A model generated the notes under the pieces. It saw nothing but the letters and a program-made list of their open reading frames with translations, was not told the origin of the DNA and did no database searches. Shown here one piece after another: positions 1-13,977 of a stretch of 64,000 bases of DNA; the stretch's first letter is position 1, and every line of letters begins with the position of its first letter. The DNA is taken from assembly GCF_022539315.1 (NCBI RefSeq), contig NC_066343.1, positions 38,110,649 to 38,174,648 on the forward strand, in the 5' to 3' direction. A program made the position numbers and the translations under genes. This DNA comes from Serinus canaria. Taxonomy: Eukaryota > Chordata > Aves > Passeriformes > Fringillidae.

Positions 1-2579
1 AAACCAACAACAACAAAAAAACCCCAGCTGTTGGCTACTTCTTTGTAAGCAAAAGCATAATATCTAAAGGCTGTAACTTCCACACTTCAGGTGCAGTAAA
101 ACCTTTCATTGCTCAGGAGATGAACATTTTTTCTTGGTTCCTTCCTAAGAATTCATTTTACCATAGGATTACATTTCACTTTAGAGTTTCATCTAATATA
201 GTTCAATGTGACATAAATGCAGGGGCATTATACAGACAGTTAGAGAAGCTGAGAGTAATTTATACAGTTTGCTCTGTGATATGTTCAATTTTTTTTTTCT
301 TTTTAATATGAGACTAAGCAATACTGCAAAGCTCAAGAGCTCTTAGCTTTCTCATACACAGACAAAAGCAGGGCTGTACCACACTTTCACAGCTGCATTG
401 CCTCTCCCACTTCCACAAAAAGAAATGTCATGTTAGATTGAGTAAATCTTAGTATTCTGTGGTTCTCTCCCAAATGACACTTTTGAGTCACTAACGTTTG
501 GCACATGCATTGCTAAAAGGCAAAAAGTACTGACCTGTTCTAGAGGAATTTGGAAGTGCTCCTTTGCAGTTACAGTGGGAACAATAATAATTCACTGAAC
601 GTGGTGACATGACAAATGTAAAATGAGCACAACCAGTATGAGAGTGAACTCAGTCTAAACACATGTAGGATTCTGGGTAAAACTCAGGGATGTAAAAACA
701 ACACAAAAGTAAAATGTGAGATGTTCCTATGTCTCAAATGCCTTAACAAAATACTTAAGTAATTATCAAACTACAGAATGTGAAGAACTAGATAGTACTA
801 GAGAAAATACTTTTAAACAAAGTCTAGGAGTTTATGGAGTTTAAAATACCGATGAGGAGTCCATGTCAAAATGTAGTGGTATTTAGTGTATAAGCTGGAA
901 GAATGTGTACGGCTGTAAAACTTCCAAGGCAGCTGCATATCACCCATTTCCTATTAATGATGCCTGGGCTGGAGCTTGTAGAAACCCATTTGGTCTGAAT
1001 ACCTGTACATCTGCTAAAGCCTTTTCAGAAATCATCTTACACTTTGAAAAGTGGAGTACTCACACTTGTAGCAGCTGAAGTAATAACTACATCTATAACA
1101 TACAGGAAAATGAAAAAAAAACAAGCCAGAGATTGTCAAGTAACTGCCATTCATGGTATTAAAAAGTACACGTACACATACAGCTACTTTAAGAATCAAT
1201 GCCTAAGTATTGCCATATAAATACAGAACTTAATATACCTTGTGAGTACTTTAGTCTAAATGCTTTTACTGTTATTTAGTACTTCATTTTCCCTTTCTTG
1301 TGGGCTTTTCATGAAATTTGTAAACTAACTCAGGAATTAACATTGAATCGTAAGTTAATCTAGCTAAATGTTTAAAGACAAATGTGACATAAGTCTGACT
1401 TGGAACTGATCAGAAAAGCTCAGTTATCACTAGCTCAGAAAATCTTAAGCCAGGAGACTGGTGTGTGAATATTAAAACACATGAGCAGAACAAACATTTG
1501 ATTTTTGGGATGCTAAAGACCGTTCTTGCTGCTATTTCATAACTAGTGTTTTGAGTTATGCGCTTCTCTTTTCAGCAGGGGGTTCTGAAGCATGCCTGAA
1601 TCAGTGTTTGTCCTTCAGCTTGGGAAAGAAGAGTCCAGTGATAATTCTTATCAGACCTCACTTGTGTGATCCACTCTTTCGTCACAATCAACAGCCTTTC
1701 TTCCTTTCACCTTTCCAGAAATTCCCTATTTAGTAGTGTATGACCTATCATCTTAATGAGCAATAACACTGTGCCTATAAGCAGCACTCCTATGGAGATT
1801 TTTACTCCCAAAGGTATCTGTGTTGAATGGCCACAAATAACAACACAGAAATGCATCACCTTTACAGCACAGCTGTACCTGTCAAATACATTAAACAATA
1901 TTAATATAAGAAAATGTTTTTTTCAGTATCATTGAAGAAAACCCATTTAATACAGTCATAGAGTATGGATCATTCAAATAGTTGCCAGAAAAATGATGAA
2001 ACCTAATCACTAAGAGCAGAAGTGAGGATGGACTGCAAAGCCTGAAGCAGGTTATGACTCAGCTTTCTCTAGAAATTATACAATTTAAAGGTGGAAAGGA
2101 TTTAAAGTTTGCTTACTTTCTACTTCTACCAGGTATGAAGAATCACTAAAATACACAGGTGTATTACTAACCTTTTAGTATTAAAGGATAAGGAGAAACA
2201 ACCTCCTTATGTTCCACAGAAGATGGTGGAGTAATTTTTTGTGTAGAAAAATTCTGGAATTTCTCCTCCAGTTATTAACTTGATGTTAACTAAATATGTA
2301 AGAAACTCACTGAGCTATAAACAGGTCACTCAATCCAGCGATGAAAATACTGCTTTTCCATGATTTAAAGGCAGCTTTTTAAGATGACATGGCATTACAA
2401 ACAAAGCAGTTTGTGTCACAAACACAATGCTCTCATGCTAAGTGCCTTAGTAACTTCCATATACATTATGGTTTTATGAGCCACTAATTAAAACTAAGTA
2501 ATTGTCTGCTTCCCCAGACCTTCAGCTTTTATTCACAGATTCACAGCTATTCACGTTTGGGCACTCCAGAATTTAGAAT

Positions 2580-2604
2580 ATAAAAAAAAATATATATATA
2601 TATT
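2580..2604. repeat. A-rich/(AT)n simple repeat
   Basis: A run of nine A is followed by alternating TA for about 14 bases. It sits just before the GC-rich block that begins near 2610. It is low-complexity sequence with no inferred function. Confidence 0.8.
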
Positions 2605-2609
2605 TCTAA

Positions 2610-3150
2610 GTTGTCCTCTCTGACCTCTGTGCAAAGGAGGGCTTGTCTGGCTACCCTATGGCTGCTGCCACAGGAAAACATACTCAGACTGTGCTGTCAC
2701 CAGTCTCATTGTGCAGGGTTAATCACAGTCAGGTTTTGCTTCCCAGTTCAGAGCGGCTCTTCCACACGGTCTCAGCTGGCTGGACCTGCACAGCACTGAG
2801 GCACAGCACACGGTGCAGGCTTTTCAGTGTGGTTCAGTAGGCTGAGCCAGTACCTGTCACAATCAGAGGCTTCCCCATCCCATGGGCCCTGCATTCCTAT
2901 GCTGTGCTGGTGGCTGGCACTGATCCTTGTCTGACATGCCCGTGCTGACCCAGTTCAGGGAGCTCAATCTGTAATCCCCTCCCGCTTCCAGGCTGTGCTC
3001 AGGATGGTGCCAGTGCTAGCACAGGAGAATGCTGCTCAGTGGGAGAGGAACAGGACCATCCCATCCTCTGACCCTGGTGCTAGGCTGGCTTAGCCACCCC
3101 GGGTGGGCTCGCAGGCAGGCAGAGCAGCAGCGACCAGGAACTAACACACC
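2610..3150. other. GC-rich intronic block of unknown nature
   Basis: This stretch is clearly richer in G+C than its surroundings and contains runs such as CACCCCGGGTGGGCTCG near 3095. CpG is still sparse, so it is not a classical CpG island. A 109-codon open frame (3345 to 3016, minus strand) overlaps its right part and starts with a hydrophobic stretch, but I recognise no family and see no splice context. It may be an old decayed repeat, an unannotated exon or chance. Confidence 0.3.
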
Positions 3151-3905
3151 CTTATGGGGAACAGTAATGTAAAGGTTTCTTTCTAGAGGAACAAAAGGGG
3201 CAGCAGAAGCAGACCAGCTTTGCAAGATAGAATCTGGAATGGTTTGTTCTTCAGCTAATGTTAGAACTGGCAGCAAAGCCAGGAAAAGAGATATCCTCCT
3301 TTCAGGCAAGAAAGTGAAGTAAATAGTATCAGAAGGCCCTTTCAAATAAAAACCATGAGAAAAGATGAGATCTAGGGAACAGAGCCATTCCCTGACGTGC
3401 TTTCCTTTACCAGGGAATCAATGGCAATTCTACGCAGATGGCCCTGCTCATGGAGATAAGAAAATATTGCCGGACAGATAATATTCCAACAAAGTCAACA
3501 CTCCCATACCAAAATGTTTGAAGTCTGTATTTGCAAGGAATAAAAACCACAACAAAACAAAAACACATACACAAACCCAAAGCAAACAAAACTAAATCCC
3601 TAAAAGAAAGAGAAGGCTGAAGGAGAGAATTTGAAGTGTCTATCTCTAGGATTACATCTGCATCACCTTACTTAAAGGTAACAGGAGCCAAGTGTCCCAA
3701 CAAAGGAGTCCAAGTCAGCAAGAAGAGAGGTATTGAAAGATAAAATCCGTTTCCATTCAAGACTTTCATATACTTTTTTTTGCCTTATACAATAATAAAC
3801 TCCCAGCCTTGTTGACAGAGTTATTCAAAGCTGACTTCTTGGCCTCAAAGTTGTAGGACCCAAGTAAGATCCACACTACTATTATTTTCCCTATGACAAA
3901 AGCCA

Positions 3906-5088
3906 TGTTATGGTTTGACACTGGCCAAACACCAGGCACCCACAAAAGTCACTTGCCTACCCTCCCTTGCCACAGCTGGGCAGAGGAGAGCAAAACTTAA
4001 TGAAGGCTTCATGAATTGACATAAGAACCATGAGAAAACCCTCCAAGGGAAAAATAGGCACAACTTAGAGGTATAAAGTGAATTTATTACCAACAAAATA
4101 GGAGGAGGATAATGAGAAGTAAAATAAGCCCTTAAAACACATTTCTTCCCCCAACCCCTCCCTCCTTCCCACCAACCGCGCATGGAGACAGGGTGTGGGG
4201 GCTGTGATCAGCTCATCACCCAAGGTTTTCTCCCACTGCTCTGGAAGAGGAGTCCTTGCCCTGTGAGAGTGTGGGGTCCCTCCCATGGGAGACTATTCTC
4301 CATAAACTACTCCAGCATGGGTCCACTCTCATGAGCTGTAGTCCTCCCAAAACTGCAGCAATGGGAGTCCCTCCCATGGACACTCAGTCCTCCCAAAACT
4401 GCTGTGACATGGGTCTCTCTTTCCATGGGGTGCAGCCCTCCAAGGACAGGCTGCTCCAGCCTGGAAGCAGGGCACTCCCTCTCCTCTGGGTCTCCCACTG
4501 GATCACAATCTCCTCCAGGCATCCACCCACTCCAGCCTGGGCACCTCCAACACGGGCTGTGGGTGGATCTCTGTATCCCCTGTGGATCCCATGGGCTGTG
4601 GGTGGATCTCTGCATTCCCCATGGATCCCATGGGCTGTGGGTGGATCTCTGCATCCCCCATGGATCCCCTGGGCTGTGGGGTGGATCTCTGCATCCCCAT
4701 GGATCCCATGGGCTGCAGGGGCACAGCTGCTTCCCCACGGTCTCACCATGGCCTGCAAAGGAATCTCAGCTCTGGAGCACCTCCTGTCCTTTCTTCCACT
4801 GACCTTGGTGTCTCCATCATGTTTCCCTCACATGTTCTCACCTCCTCCTCTTCTCTGACTAGGAGCAAAAACTCTGCGACTTTGTTTTGGTTTTCTTCTT
4901 AAATATGTCATCACAGAGGCGCTACCACCATCTCTAAGTGGCCTGGTTTTGGCCAGCAGCATGTCCATCTTCAGAGCCATCAGGGATGGGCTCTGCTGGA
5001 CATGGTGGAAACCTTCTGGCAGCTTCTCAGAGAAGCCATGTCTGTGAGCCCTCTGCTACCAAAACCAAGGCTGAGCTAAACCAACACA
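3906..5088 (-). mobile_element. Solo LTR of a songbird endogenous retrovirus
   Basis: The element runs from TGTTATGGTTTGACAC to CTAAACCAACACA, with TG/CA-type ends (TGTTATGG and CCAACACA). I recognise the whole stretch as an LTR found in many copies in songbird genomes, including the TCACAGAGGCGCTACCACC motif near 4910. Transcription would run on the minus strand: a TATA-like CATATTTAAG lies around 4900-4909 and an AATAAA signal at 4088-4083. No internal retroviral coding region flanks it, so it is a solo LTR. I see no clear target-site duplication (AAGCCA on the left, AGGGGG on the right). A four-copy 39-bp tandem repeat lies inside it. Open frames of up to 200 codons here come from the repeat and are not genes. 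Confidence 0.85.
4555..4710. repeat. 39-bp tandem repeat, four copies, inside the LTR
   Basis: There are four consecutive 39-bp units, at 4555-4593, 4594-4632, 4633-4671 and 4672-4710. Each starts GGCTGTGGG and carries TGGATCTCTG and a TGGATCCC core. They differ by a few substitutions and small length-neutral shifts. A partial fifth start (GGCTGCAGGGG) follows. Because 39 is a multiple of three, the repeat keeps several frames open on both strands, which explains the cluster of overlapping open frames there. Confidence 0.93.
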
Positions 5089-8000
5089 AGGGGGAAACCC
5101 CTACACCTTGTCACCCACTAAACCTGACAGAATGACTTAACATGGCAGAATAACTTAATTGTATACTGTGTCAGAATAAAACATTATCAGTTAGCACAGA
5201 ATTTAGCTGCAGTTATACCTGCATAGCTAGGCAAAGTAAGCACAGTGCCAGACAACAGACATCACAAAGGATGCCCATGATTTGAAGCTTTATGCCTTCT
5301 CTTTCTCAGTCTCCTTTAGAAATACAGGATTACAAAATACAGTATCAGCAGTGAAGTTCAATTCTCTTCTCTAAAAACTTTAGCAAACAGAATGAATAAG
5401 AGAGATGACTCTCCACACCACTTCTCTTTAAGCACAAGACAGTTATAAGTCACCTGTTTCCAGAAAATGAACATCTTTTCTCTGTCCCATAAGTGTTAAC
5501 AACTTCAGAGCACCAGTCCAACAGACGGTGATCTGGGGAAAATGTTCCTCTGCTATCAGTTCCATTGGCATGAAAGCAGCTACTCTAAGTGCATACCTCT
5601 ACAGGCACACCTAGCCAGAATATCAGAGCTAAAACAACCAGTGACACTTGAGAGAAGACTGAGGAAATGTACCATAGTCCAGAAACCAATTTACACACCA
5701 GGCAGAAAGCAGGACTCCAAGCAACCCGTGAAAACTTAGAAGCATACCATCAATAGCTCACAAATAAAGACATAGTGGAAATAAAATATTTCCACGACAT
5801 CAGTTCAGTCACAGGCTCTTAGACTCCTGTTTAGGCAAGAAGTGCACAGACTAATGCTATTGCCCCAAGTAAGTTTTATCCTTTCCAAAACCTCACTCCT
5901 CTGTATAATTCAGGAAAAAAAAAAATAATCTCAAACTGTAATTTCAATCAGTATGTAAAAACAGTTATAATTCACACAATGAACTCTCCAGCTTTGGATA
6001 AAGCTTACAGATCCCCATAAGCTCATGACTACGCAGTGAGGTATTTTTCTTTCTGGTAAATACCTGCAAGACCATCTGAGCTTCATAGCAAACAGAGACT
6101 TGCACCTGCAAGGAGATGGCACTGGGGGAGATTTGCTCTAGAAGAGTGGCACACCAGGGTCCCTGCTGCTGGTGGTCAAGGCACCTGCATGTCAGCCACA
6201 GAGCAATGCTTCCTCCGCAGCACCACTGCCTCTGGAAGCAGAAATGGTTTGGCACATCAGCTTGCACAAACAGGAAGGAATAAGGGGAAGGAAATTAAAC
6301 TTCTCAAGAGAGTAAGGCTGCAGGCCACCATGTGAATTACTCACTGCAGTGCCTTACAGCACTGCTATAAACCATGTAAGTTGTTCTGGGACTGAGTGAA
6401 AAGTACCTATTACAATATATTCCCTCCAACCTCAACATGGGCCACAACCAAAAAAAACCCCATAAAATCCCAGCAAGCCAACAACATCACACTTTTAACA
6501 GAACAGGACAACATCCTCAAGGACTACAATATGCCTGGAAACTTTGAAAGACAGTGTTTAAACTGATCCAAAATATCATCAATGACTGTATCCTTATCAG
6601 CCTTCTCCTTTTCCAATATAATGTAATTCTTTCTTTTAATTTTACAAGGTCTATCTTTATGCAGTTTAGATCCCCTGTTCATACTGGTCTCATTTCAACA
6701 GGTCCCATAAGGTCATTTTCCTTGAGACAGGAAGCCTTTCAATTCCAGCCTGCAGAACCATCTGTGAAAATTGCAAATATAAATATAGTTTCTAAAGTTT
6801 GTTTCACCAACCATTTTAATTTTTGCAGCATATTAATAATCTCATACCACTCCAAGCATAGTGGTACAAGGCTAAATGTACTGAAGTCTTAAATCTTCTT
6901 TCTCAAGCAGCTTCAGCTCACAGCTTCAGCACCTTAGCTTAACATCTCTTATTCACTTTAGAAGAGGACAGCAGCAATCTCTTTGAGATGGAGGGACAAG
7001 ACCTGAAAGCAACATGGGAAGGAAGACATACTAAGGCTTACAAGGATATGGAGAGATTCCTGCCCCTACAATCCATCTCTGTCATTAGTCTGTTCCATAA
7101 CTTTACCAAGACCAACAGAAATGTCACCCAACAACTGACCAAAATGTGTAGGCTTCACTCTTCCTTTACCACCTCCTAGACAAGATCTCAGAGTTTTGCA
7201 ACATCACCTGTATTAGACTCTGGCACTGGCCTTTGTATCCAGTTCTGCAAAATTTCACATTTTCCCAAACTGAGTGAATAAGGTAGACAACCAACAAAAT
7301 AGTAAATGTTTCAAGATCTTTAGACTTTGTCTACACTTTTCTCAGCTTCACCCATCTATGCCACTTACTCATCACAGTTAAGTATGACCTATTATACTGC
7401 ATGGCAAGTCAATGAATGCTGTTCAAGTTTAGCAGATAATCCTCCTTTGTGTCACCTATCTTTGAGCAAGGGGGACAAAACAGAGTTTGAGAAACAGTTT
7501 TATTTGAGACAGAGCTCCTTCAAAGCCACTACCATTCAGGACACAAGCTGCTGAGCCACTGCATTAACTGGCATAATTTCTTCAGAATATAAAATTGTAT
7601 CAACAAGTTGCACAGGTTTTCTAACCGAGCCAGTTAAAAGCAGAAAGACAACTGGACATTAAGCCAGGGTCTCACGAGAAACACACAAACTCCTCCTAAA
7701 ACTGGCAGAGCTTTGAATACCTCTGACTAACTGCAACAAGCATTTGTGAAGATTACTTCAATTTCTATTGCACCCCCCCATAGTTCTCCTAATTTCCAGT
7801 TTATACTTCCTTGTTGTCAGTTTATGCTCTTCGTCTTTTGCGGTAAAGTGACTCTTTATCTCCGTCCCTCCTGCATATTTAACTTGAAGTAGATTTATGG
7901 AGGCAATTGCAACTCCAGGCAGGCTGAGATTTCACAGTGCTTTCAGCTGATCTGAGCGTGTACACCTGCCATAAATTAGATATAAGGTAGGTACTTTTCC

Positions 8001-10071
8001 CCTTTGACAGCCGCACTACATTAAAAAAAAAACAAAAACACCAAAACAACCTACAGAGAAACGCAGCAGAGGAAAGAGATACCAATCCTTTCAACCACCA
8101 ACACTGCAGCCTGAGCTTTGAACAAAGCTCTCATGAAACGGTGGTGTCAGCCTCCCCTTCCTAGGCTAAAGGGGCCAACTTCTGTTCAGCACACATAATT
8201 CCAGCAGAGCAAATGACATACTCAACATCTGTAAAGAGTGAAAATGGGGAGGAAAAGAACCAAACACCTAAAAATTCCCACAACACAGAAGGACTAATCT
8301 GGAAAGCTGGAAGGATAGATTGGAGTTTCAGCACACCCCTAACACGCCTGCTCTGGTACTGGTCATGCCTCACTGAGCCTGGCTAGAAGAAAAATCAGAC
8401 AAGCATTTTTATCTTCTTCCTGATGAGTTTAGATTTACAAAGATTTGTGCACTTAAACTGAAAGCACAGAATAATCAGCAAGTTCTAGTTTTTATTACAC
8501 TGTATTTTAAAGGACATACAAAGCAGACATTATTCTTCCCCACAGAAAGAAATAAAGTAAGCAGGACCAAGTTATACCCAAAAAAGCATCAGCACTTCTT
8601 GTTCTCTTCATGAAGAAAACCTCTCAGCACACTTTATATGGCAGCAATTGTCACCAGTGGCATTGTATGGTGACAGCTCTTGCAGCCTGCACAATCAGCA
8701 GCTTGCAGGTTTTTGTGCATTTCTGAAAAGGAAACATTTTGAGGCATGTCTGGGAGGCAAAGTGACTCGAGATGCATAATTTATGCAACTATGCTTTCCA
8801 GTTAAGAAACTTTCCTTTTCAGTATCCATGCAACCATCAAAGCCAGGACTTTAAGACAAGCATGGAACAATCAACTTCTCCTCCAAGAGTTAACTGATAA
8901 AACATGTACATGGCTCACAAACAGCACAAAAAGGGTTATTTGATGTAATTTGAATTACACAACGTTTAATTCTTCAAACAAAAACAAAAGAGCACACAAA
9001 GACACCAATCAACCAAGTTTCCTGGTCAAACAGGAACTTTGTCGTCAACATTTTGAGTTCCTTCTAAGGTCCTTTTTCCTGAAAAACTCCTAAAGTCCAC
9101 TCAATTTTATTAAGTATCATGTACTACTAAAATGTGAATAAAGTAGTTATGAAACCAGTGAATTTTACACTTGCAGTATTTATCACCACGCCTGCACAAA
9201 AAACAGGAAATGGGACCGCAGAGATCTGCACCTTCTGCTTCTTCAGTTTAACCATTTTACTGCTGGATGAAAAGGAAGGTTAACACATGCCTTTTAATGG
9301 AGCAATGTTACTTGCTTTCTTATAGCAACAAAGAGCAAAGATATAGAAACTGGAAATTTCAATGTACCACAGTTAGAAAGTTTAGCTCACATGCAACAGT
9401 TTTTGCCTTATGAAATCATTTTTACATTTGTCCTCCTCCTCCCCCATGTGACTTTCTGATACATAGGAAAAAATGTTACACTACAAGATTATTAAAGATG
9501 GGTCTTGTCATGGGTTTTAAATGTGAGAGTTTTGAAAGGAAGTATCCCCTTTGTGATAGTCACAATGTATTTCACATCCTATAAATCTCACAACAGAGCC
9601 TGGCAATTTTAATACATAGGCTAGTTAGCAAGATTAACTTAGATTGTCAAACCTGAAAAGTGCCATGAAGGTCAAAATATGGCTGCCATTCAGGTTCATT
9701 TGTTTGGGGTTTTTCAGTGCTTTTACTTTCCTCCGAATACAGAAGTGCAAGAAGTGGAGTGTAGTTACAGTGTTTGGGTAGATGACAGGCAGCCTCTGCA
9801 GCTGTAAAAAGCAGTGCCACTAAAATCCAGAATCTGAATAATCAAAACCACATACATTCATGCCTATATATATATCTATTTCTACATTTAGCCTTCATAC
9901 CCCTTATTTACAGTGGAAATAATTTTCCAGGGAAAAATAAAAAAATAGTATTTTTTCACTCAACTCTGAAAGGTAGAGGAACATCTAACAGAATGCAAAT
10001 ACATATTTGCACAGCTCTCTGTTCTCTCTTATCAACATCTTCAGCATGTAATCCTAGGCATTTTTCTCTCA

Positions 10072-10168
10072 CGACTGATAACGCCGCCGTTAGGTATGTT
10101 AGGTAGCAGGGTTAGGTTGCTACTTTTTACTCTTAGCATCTCCGACTACTGAGTTACCGAGCAGCGTC
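10072..10168. promoter_or_regulatory. Small CpG-rich intronic patch
   Basis: Seven CpG dinucleotides fall within about 100 bases (ACG, ACGCCGCCG, TCCG, ACCG, GCG), in an intron where CpG is otherwise rare. It also contains TTAGG-like words (GTTAGGTATGTTAGGTAGCAGGGTTAGG). No repeat family or RNA structure is recognised. A regulatory role is only a suggestion. Confidence 0.3.
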
Positions 10169-13100
10169 AGAGGGATCTCCAAAACTGGCAAGATTGAGTG
10201 TAGCTTTCCTCTGACAAGTTACAAGTGTTTCCCTAGTGAGTCCAACAGGTCCAAACAAGCCTGACATTCAAAACTCTTAGATCCCTCTTCCTGCTTTCTG
10301 AATCAACAAGAATCTAAAAATTGTGAAGCACAGTGCAATGCAAATACCATTCTTCAATTCCAAAACTTTACCCTAACACGCTGCATCTCTTTTAGAAAGC
10401 ACATGAAAGCTTGAAGGAAAATAAAACAACCAAAAATACCAAACGTGGGTGTTTGGGGTGAAGGAAGAAGGAGCTGTCTATATGATCAGGAACTCACACA
10501 AACACAGTATCTATTTATAACACAGTTTGGATAACTCCCCCTAAAATTATTTAAACAACACCACATTTCTCACAATACTGTATGAATTCCCAAGCAAGGC
10601 CAGTCATGGGAGGTAAAAGACATACCTTGAAAGGGTCAGTGTACTTTGAAGGCCTTTACTTGCTTGCTCACCATAGTGAGGTTTTTAATACTGCTGAACT
10701 TGAATTCCTGACTTTTGGGAAGACTGAAGTAAGAGCACTGCAGCAGGGTATTTAAAATGCGCAGTCACACCACCTGCAACTGCAGGCAGAATTAAAATGA
10801 CAAAATTGCTTTTAGCAAATTTGTTGCTCTTCCATGATAATGTTTACCACCCCTTGAAACTTCACAGTCAGATGATTACTTAACACGTCTGCAGGTAGCC
10901 TGCATGTGAACATGTAACACGTGTAATTTTCGTATTTGTAAGAAAGATGGAAAAGAAGAAAAAAAAAGTGTATGCAACACACCATACATTAATCAAGAAC
11001 AATCTTCTTATATGTTCTGAAGATAGCATTAGATCCATAAGTCTCCCAAGACTGAATTGGTATAAAAGCTTAAGATAAACCAACCTTAACAGCCATGAAC
11101 TTGTCAGGAGAAATCATGTATGGGCAAGAAAAATAAATAAGGTTGATTCTACCAGTAGTCACAATTGCAAATTTCTTTTTTCTTATTCTCCCCAGATATA
11201 AGTGAAAACAAACTAGAGACTAGAAGAAAACTCAAACTTTTTTTGGTAACAGGACTATGGCTGCTTATCGCTTTTTCTGCAAAAGCACGGTAAAACACCA
11301 GAAAACTAGAGAAAATATTTTTTTAGTCAGGCACACCATCATCCCTTCTTTTTATTTCTAATATGCTAGATCTTATGATAAGCAATACTTAAACCTCTTT
11401 TATTACTTTCTATCAAAAATTCAATTTACACAGCCCATTTGCTTTCTTTAAGACACTTTTCTTATTTAAATGATTTTTTATTCTAGTTACCGTCAGAAGT
11501 ATTATAATGTAACAAAGACTTAGATAATTTACAAGGGAAAACAGTGTAGATTATTAAAATTAAAATTCACTGAGCTCTCTGAAAAGGCAGGTTGGCCGAG
11601 GAACTTAGGGATCTTTACACTGAAACGCAAGTCCGTCAATAAAACCTCGCCTGTTAATTTATTCACCTTTTCTGCTTCATGCTTGCAGCTAAGTAAAAGG
11701 AAATAAAAGCATTCTTCCAAGAGAAGCAGGAAAATCTGTTGATTTTGCAAAATGGAACCTTTCATCACTGCTTCGTTGAAGTATTAATTCACAATTTGGG
11801 TTCCCAAATGAATACAAGAAATTTTAAAGTCAAAAGCATTTTTAATATTCACTGTTTTTTGAGTTTTGAGCCTCAGGATAACTACATTTATATGCAAACC
11901 TAACAGTCAGAAACCTGCTAAGGGGTAAATGAGGAATGGAAAGTGACAGATTTACAAAAAAGTATTCTGTGCAACCCTAGAAATTTAAAGGTCAAAGAGA
12001 AGTTAAAAACACCACTGAAAAAAACCATACAACAATTATCCTGAGGTTTGTTTACTCTCATGGTTTTATGACAACATTTCACACTGGAATAATCCAGATT
12101 TCTTAAAATGATACTGAAGTGAAAGCTTTGGCTCTTTTAAATGGCTATATTCCATTTTTAAAGTAAAACCTTGCCAAACATTTCACAATGTTTTACCATC
12201 CACTGGTATTTTCTCATATATGTAGATGAAATTGACGAGGTTCTTAGATTTCTTTACTCTTTTTCCAGTGAAAACTAGACTAGATTTTAATATACTTTAA
12301 AATTCATAAAATATTATAGGTTTAGAATGCACACCAAGCTTCTATAGCATTAGGATAGATAAAACCCCAGTGTTGTAATACCCTGTTGGTAAATGATAAA
12401 ACAAATATACCACTTAAAAACTGAATGCCATTACCTAACACTCTGCCAGTTTGAAACCCTCCAGTTGTTCTGGCTTTTTTGGCTGTTCTTTTACTACCTA
12501 ACGTTTTCAGTGTTTGCACTTTCCATACTGTAAAAACTAAATGCCTGCTCTGCACTGCTGTGCTCTGGAGCATGTGACTTGTGACTTCCAAAGAACATTT
12601 ATTTGAAAAAAAACCTACATGTATTTAAACACTTCTTATGTAATTGGCCTAAGGGCAATTGTTCTATTTTATAAATATGTATCAGAGACCAAACACTGCA
12701 TTGAAACTTCCTCTTTAAAAAAATACAGGAGAAATTGCATAAACCTTAACACCTTCTAAATTTGAATATTGACATTGTCTTCTCCCTAAAGAATCTTAAA
12801 AACCCCACAATATGTGTGTCTTTATTGTCTTCCATGAAGTCAATAATTCATCAGTATCTGTAAGCACAACACTGGTTTTATTTTTAAGAGTCCGGAAACC
12901 TAAACCTGAATTTTGGAACACAGTGTATCCTTGTCAAAACAACTGGAAATCAAATAGAGCAATCTTAGGAGCCAAAATAATTGTTTAGATCACAAAATCC
13001 AAAATTATGCTTTAGCATGAAAATATGTCTTCCTGTCAGGTTAGCCAGTAACTTAATATTACTTCACAGTCTAACATAGTCCTAGAATGTTACTCTAGAT

Positions 13101-13232
13101 GCATGAAAATGTCAACCCAGAACACTATGTGGAAATAAAAGTATATATTTACTGTCAAAGTCACATCAACAAACTTGTATATAAATGGGATGAAGGTTAC
13201 TAGAAATAAAGTTCAATAAACTTTCTTATAAT

Positions 13233-13342
13233 TTGGGTGGTTTCTTGGTTGGTGAGTTGTTGTTTGGGTGGGGTTTTGGGTTTTTTTGGTACTTTGGCTT
13301 TTTTTAGTTGTTGTTGTTGCTGTTGTTTGAGGTTTTTGTTCT
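13233..13342. repeat. G/T-rich low-complexity tract
   Basis: The plus strand is almost purely G and T: TTGGGTGG, TTGGTTGG, GGGTGGGG, then (GTT)n around 13306-13325. This is low-complexity sequence about 650 bp inside the DAPK1 island edge. No function is visible. Confidence 0.8.
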
Positions 13343-13977
13343 ATTCTTATTTTTATTTATTTTTAAGAGATCATTAAATATTTCTAACTTCCTGCCTATT
13401 CAAGTAACTTGTTCACAACATTTGCTATGACTGGACGCTTCACTGGAAAGGTATGCAGAGGCAGACATGGGGGCACCTGCTCCACATATACTGAATGCCC
13501 TGTGCCAGCTGAGCGCTGACCCTCTGCTTTGAAATCACCAGGATGAGCACTAGAAAAGGATTCTGCCATATTGGTTTGCCAGAATGCCATTGGATTCCTC
13601 CTTAAAGAAGGAGGAAAGAAGATGAAAAAGGCTCTCATGTAACACAATTCAGTGTTTTAACTGTCTTATAACATGGAAAGCACTGAAAAAACAAGGCATG
13701 ACTAATATTGTGAGCTTGGAGGGGCTCACAATTACACAGACTTCAAGAATCAAGGTTCAAATAGGCAGCTCTGCATCTGCAGTGCTCTGCTCACATCCCT
13801 TAATCTGACTTCCAGCTCCAGCAGCGATGCCCAGACAATCATCTTCACCACAGAAATAGACGGAATACAGAGCTTCTCTCACTTCTTTAATCACGTTCTC
13901 AAAGAAAAATCCAATACGCAATACAAACGTAGTCCTTCACACTATGAACAATGCAAACTTCCCTCCCTCAATCCCAG

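Noticed and set aside
4555..4710. Regular repeats that might suggest a CRISPR-like array
   Set aside because: The units are directly adjacent with no spacers and lie in a vertebrate LTR; this is a minisatellite.
4256..4902. Cluster of open frames of up to 200 codons with repeated WIPWAVGGSL-like or GCGWISA-like segments
   Set aside because: They are produced by the in-phase 39-bp tandem repeat of an LTR, not by a gene.
10090..10120. TTAGG-like words suggesting an interstitial telomere repeat
   Set aside because: The spacing is irregular and there is no run of TTAGGG units.
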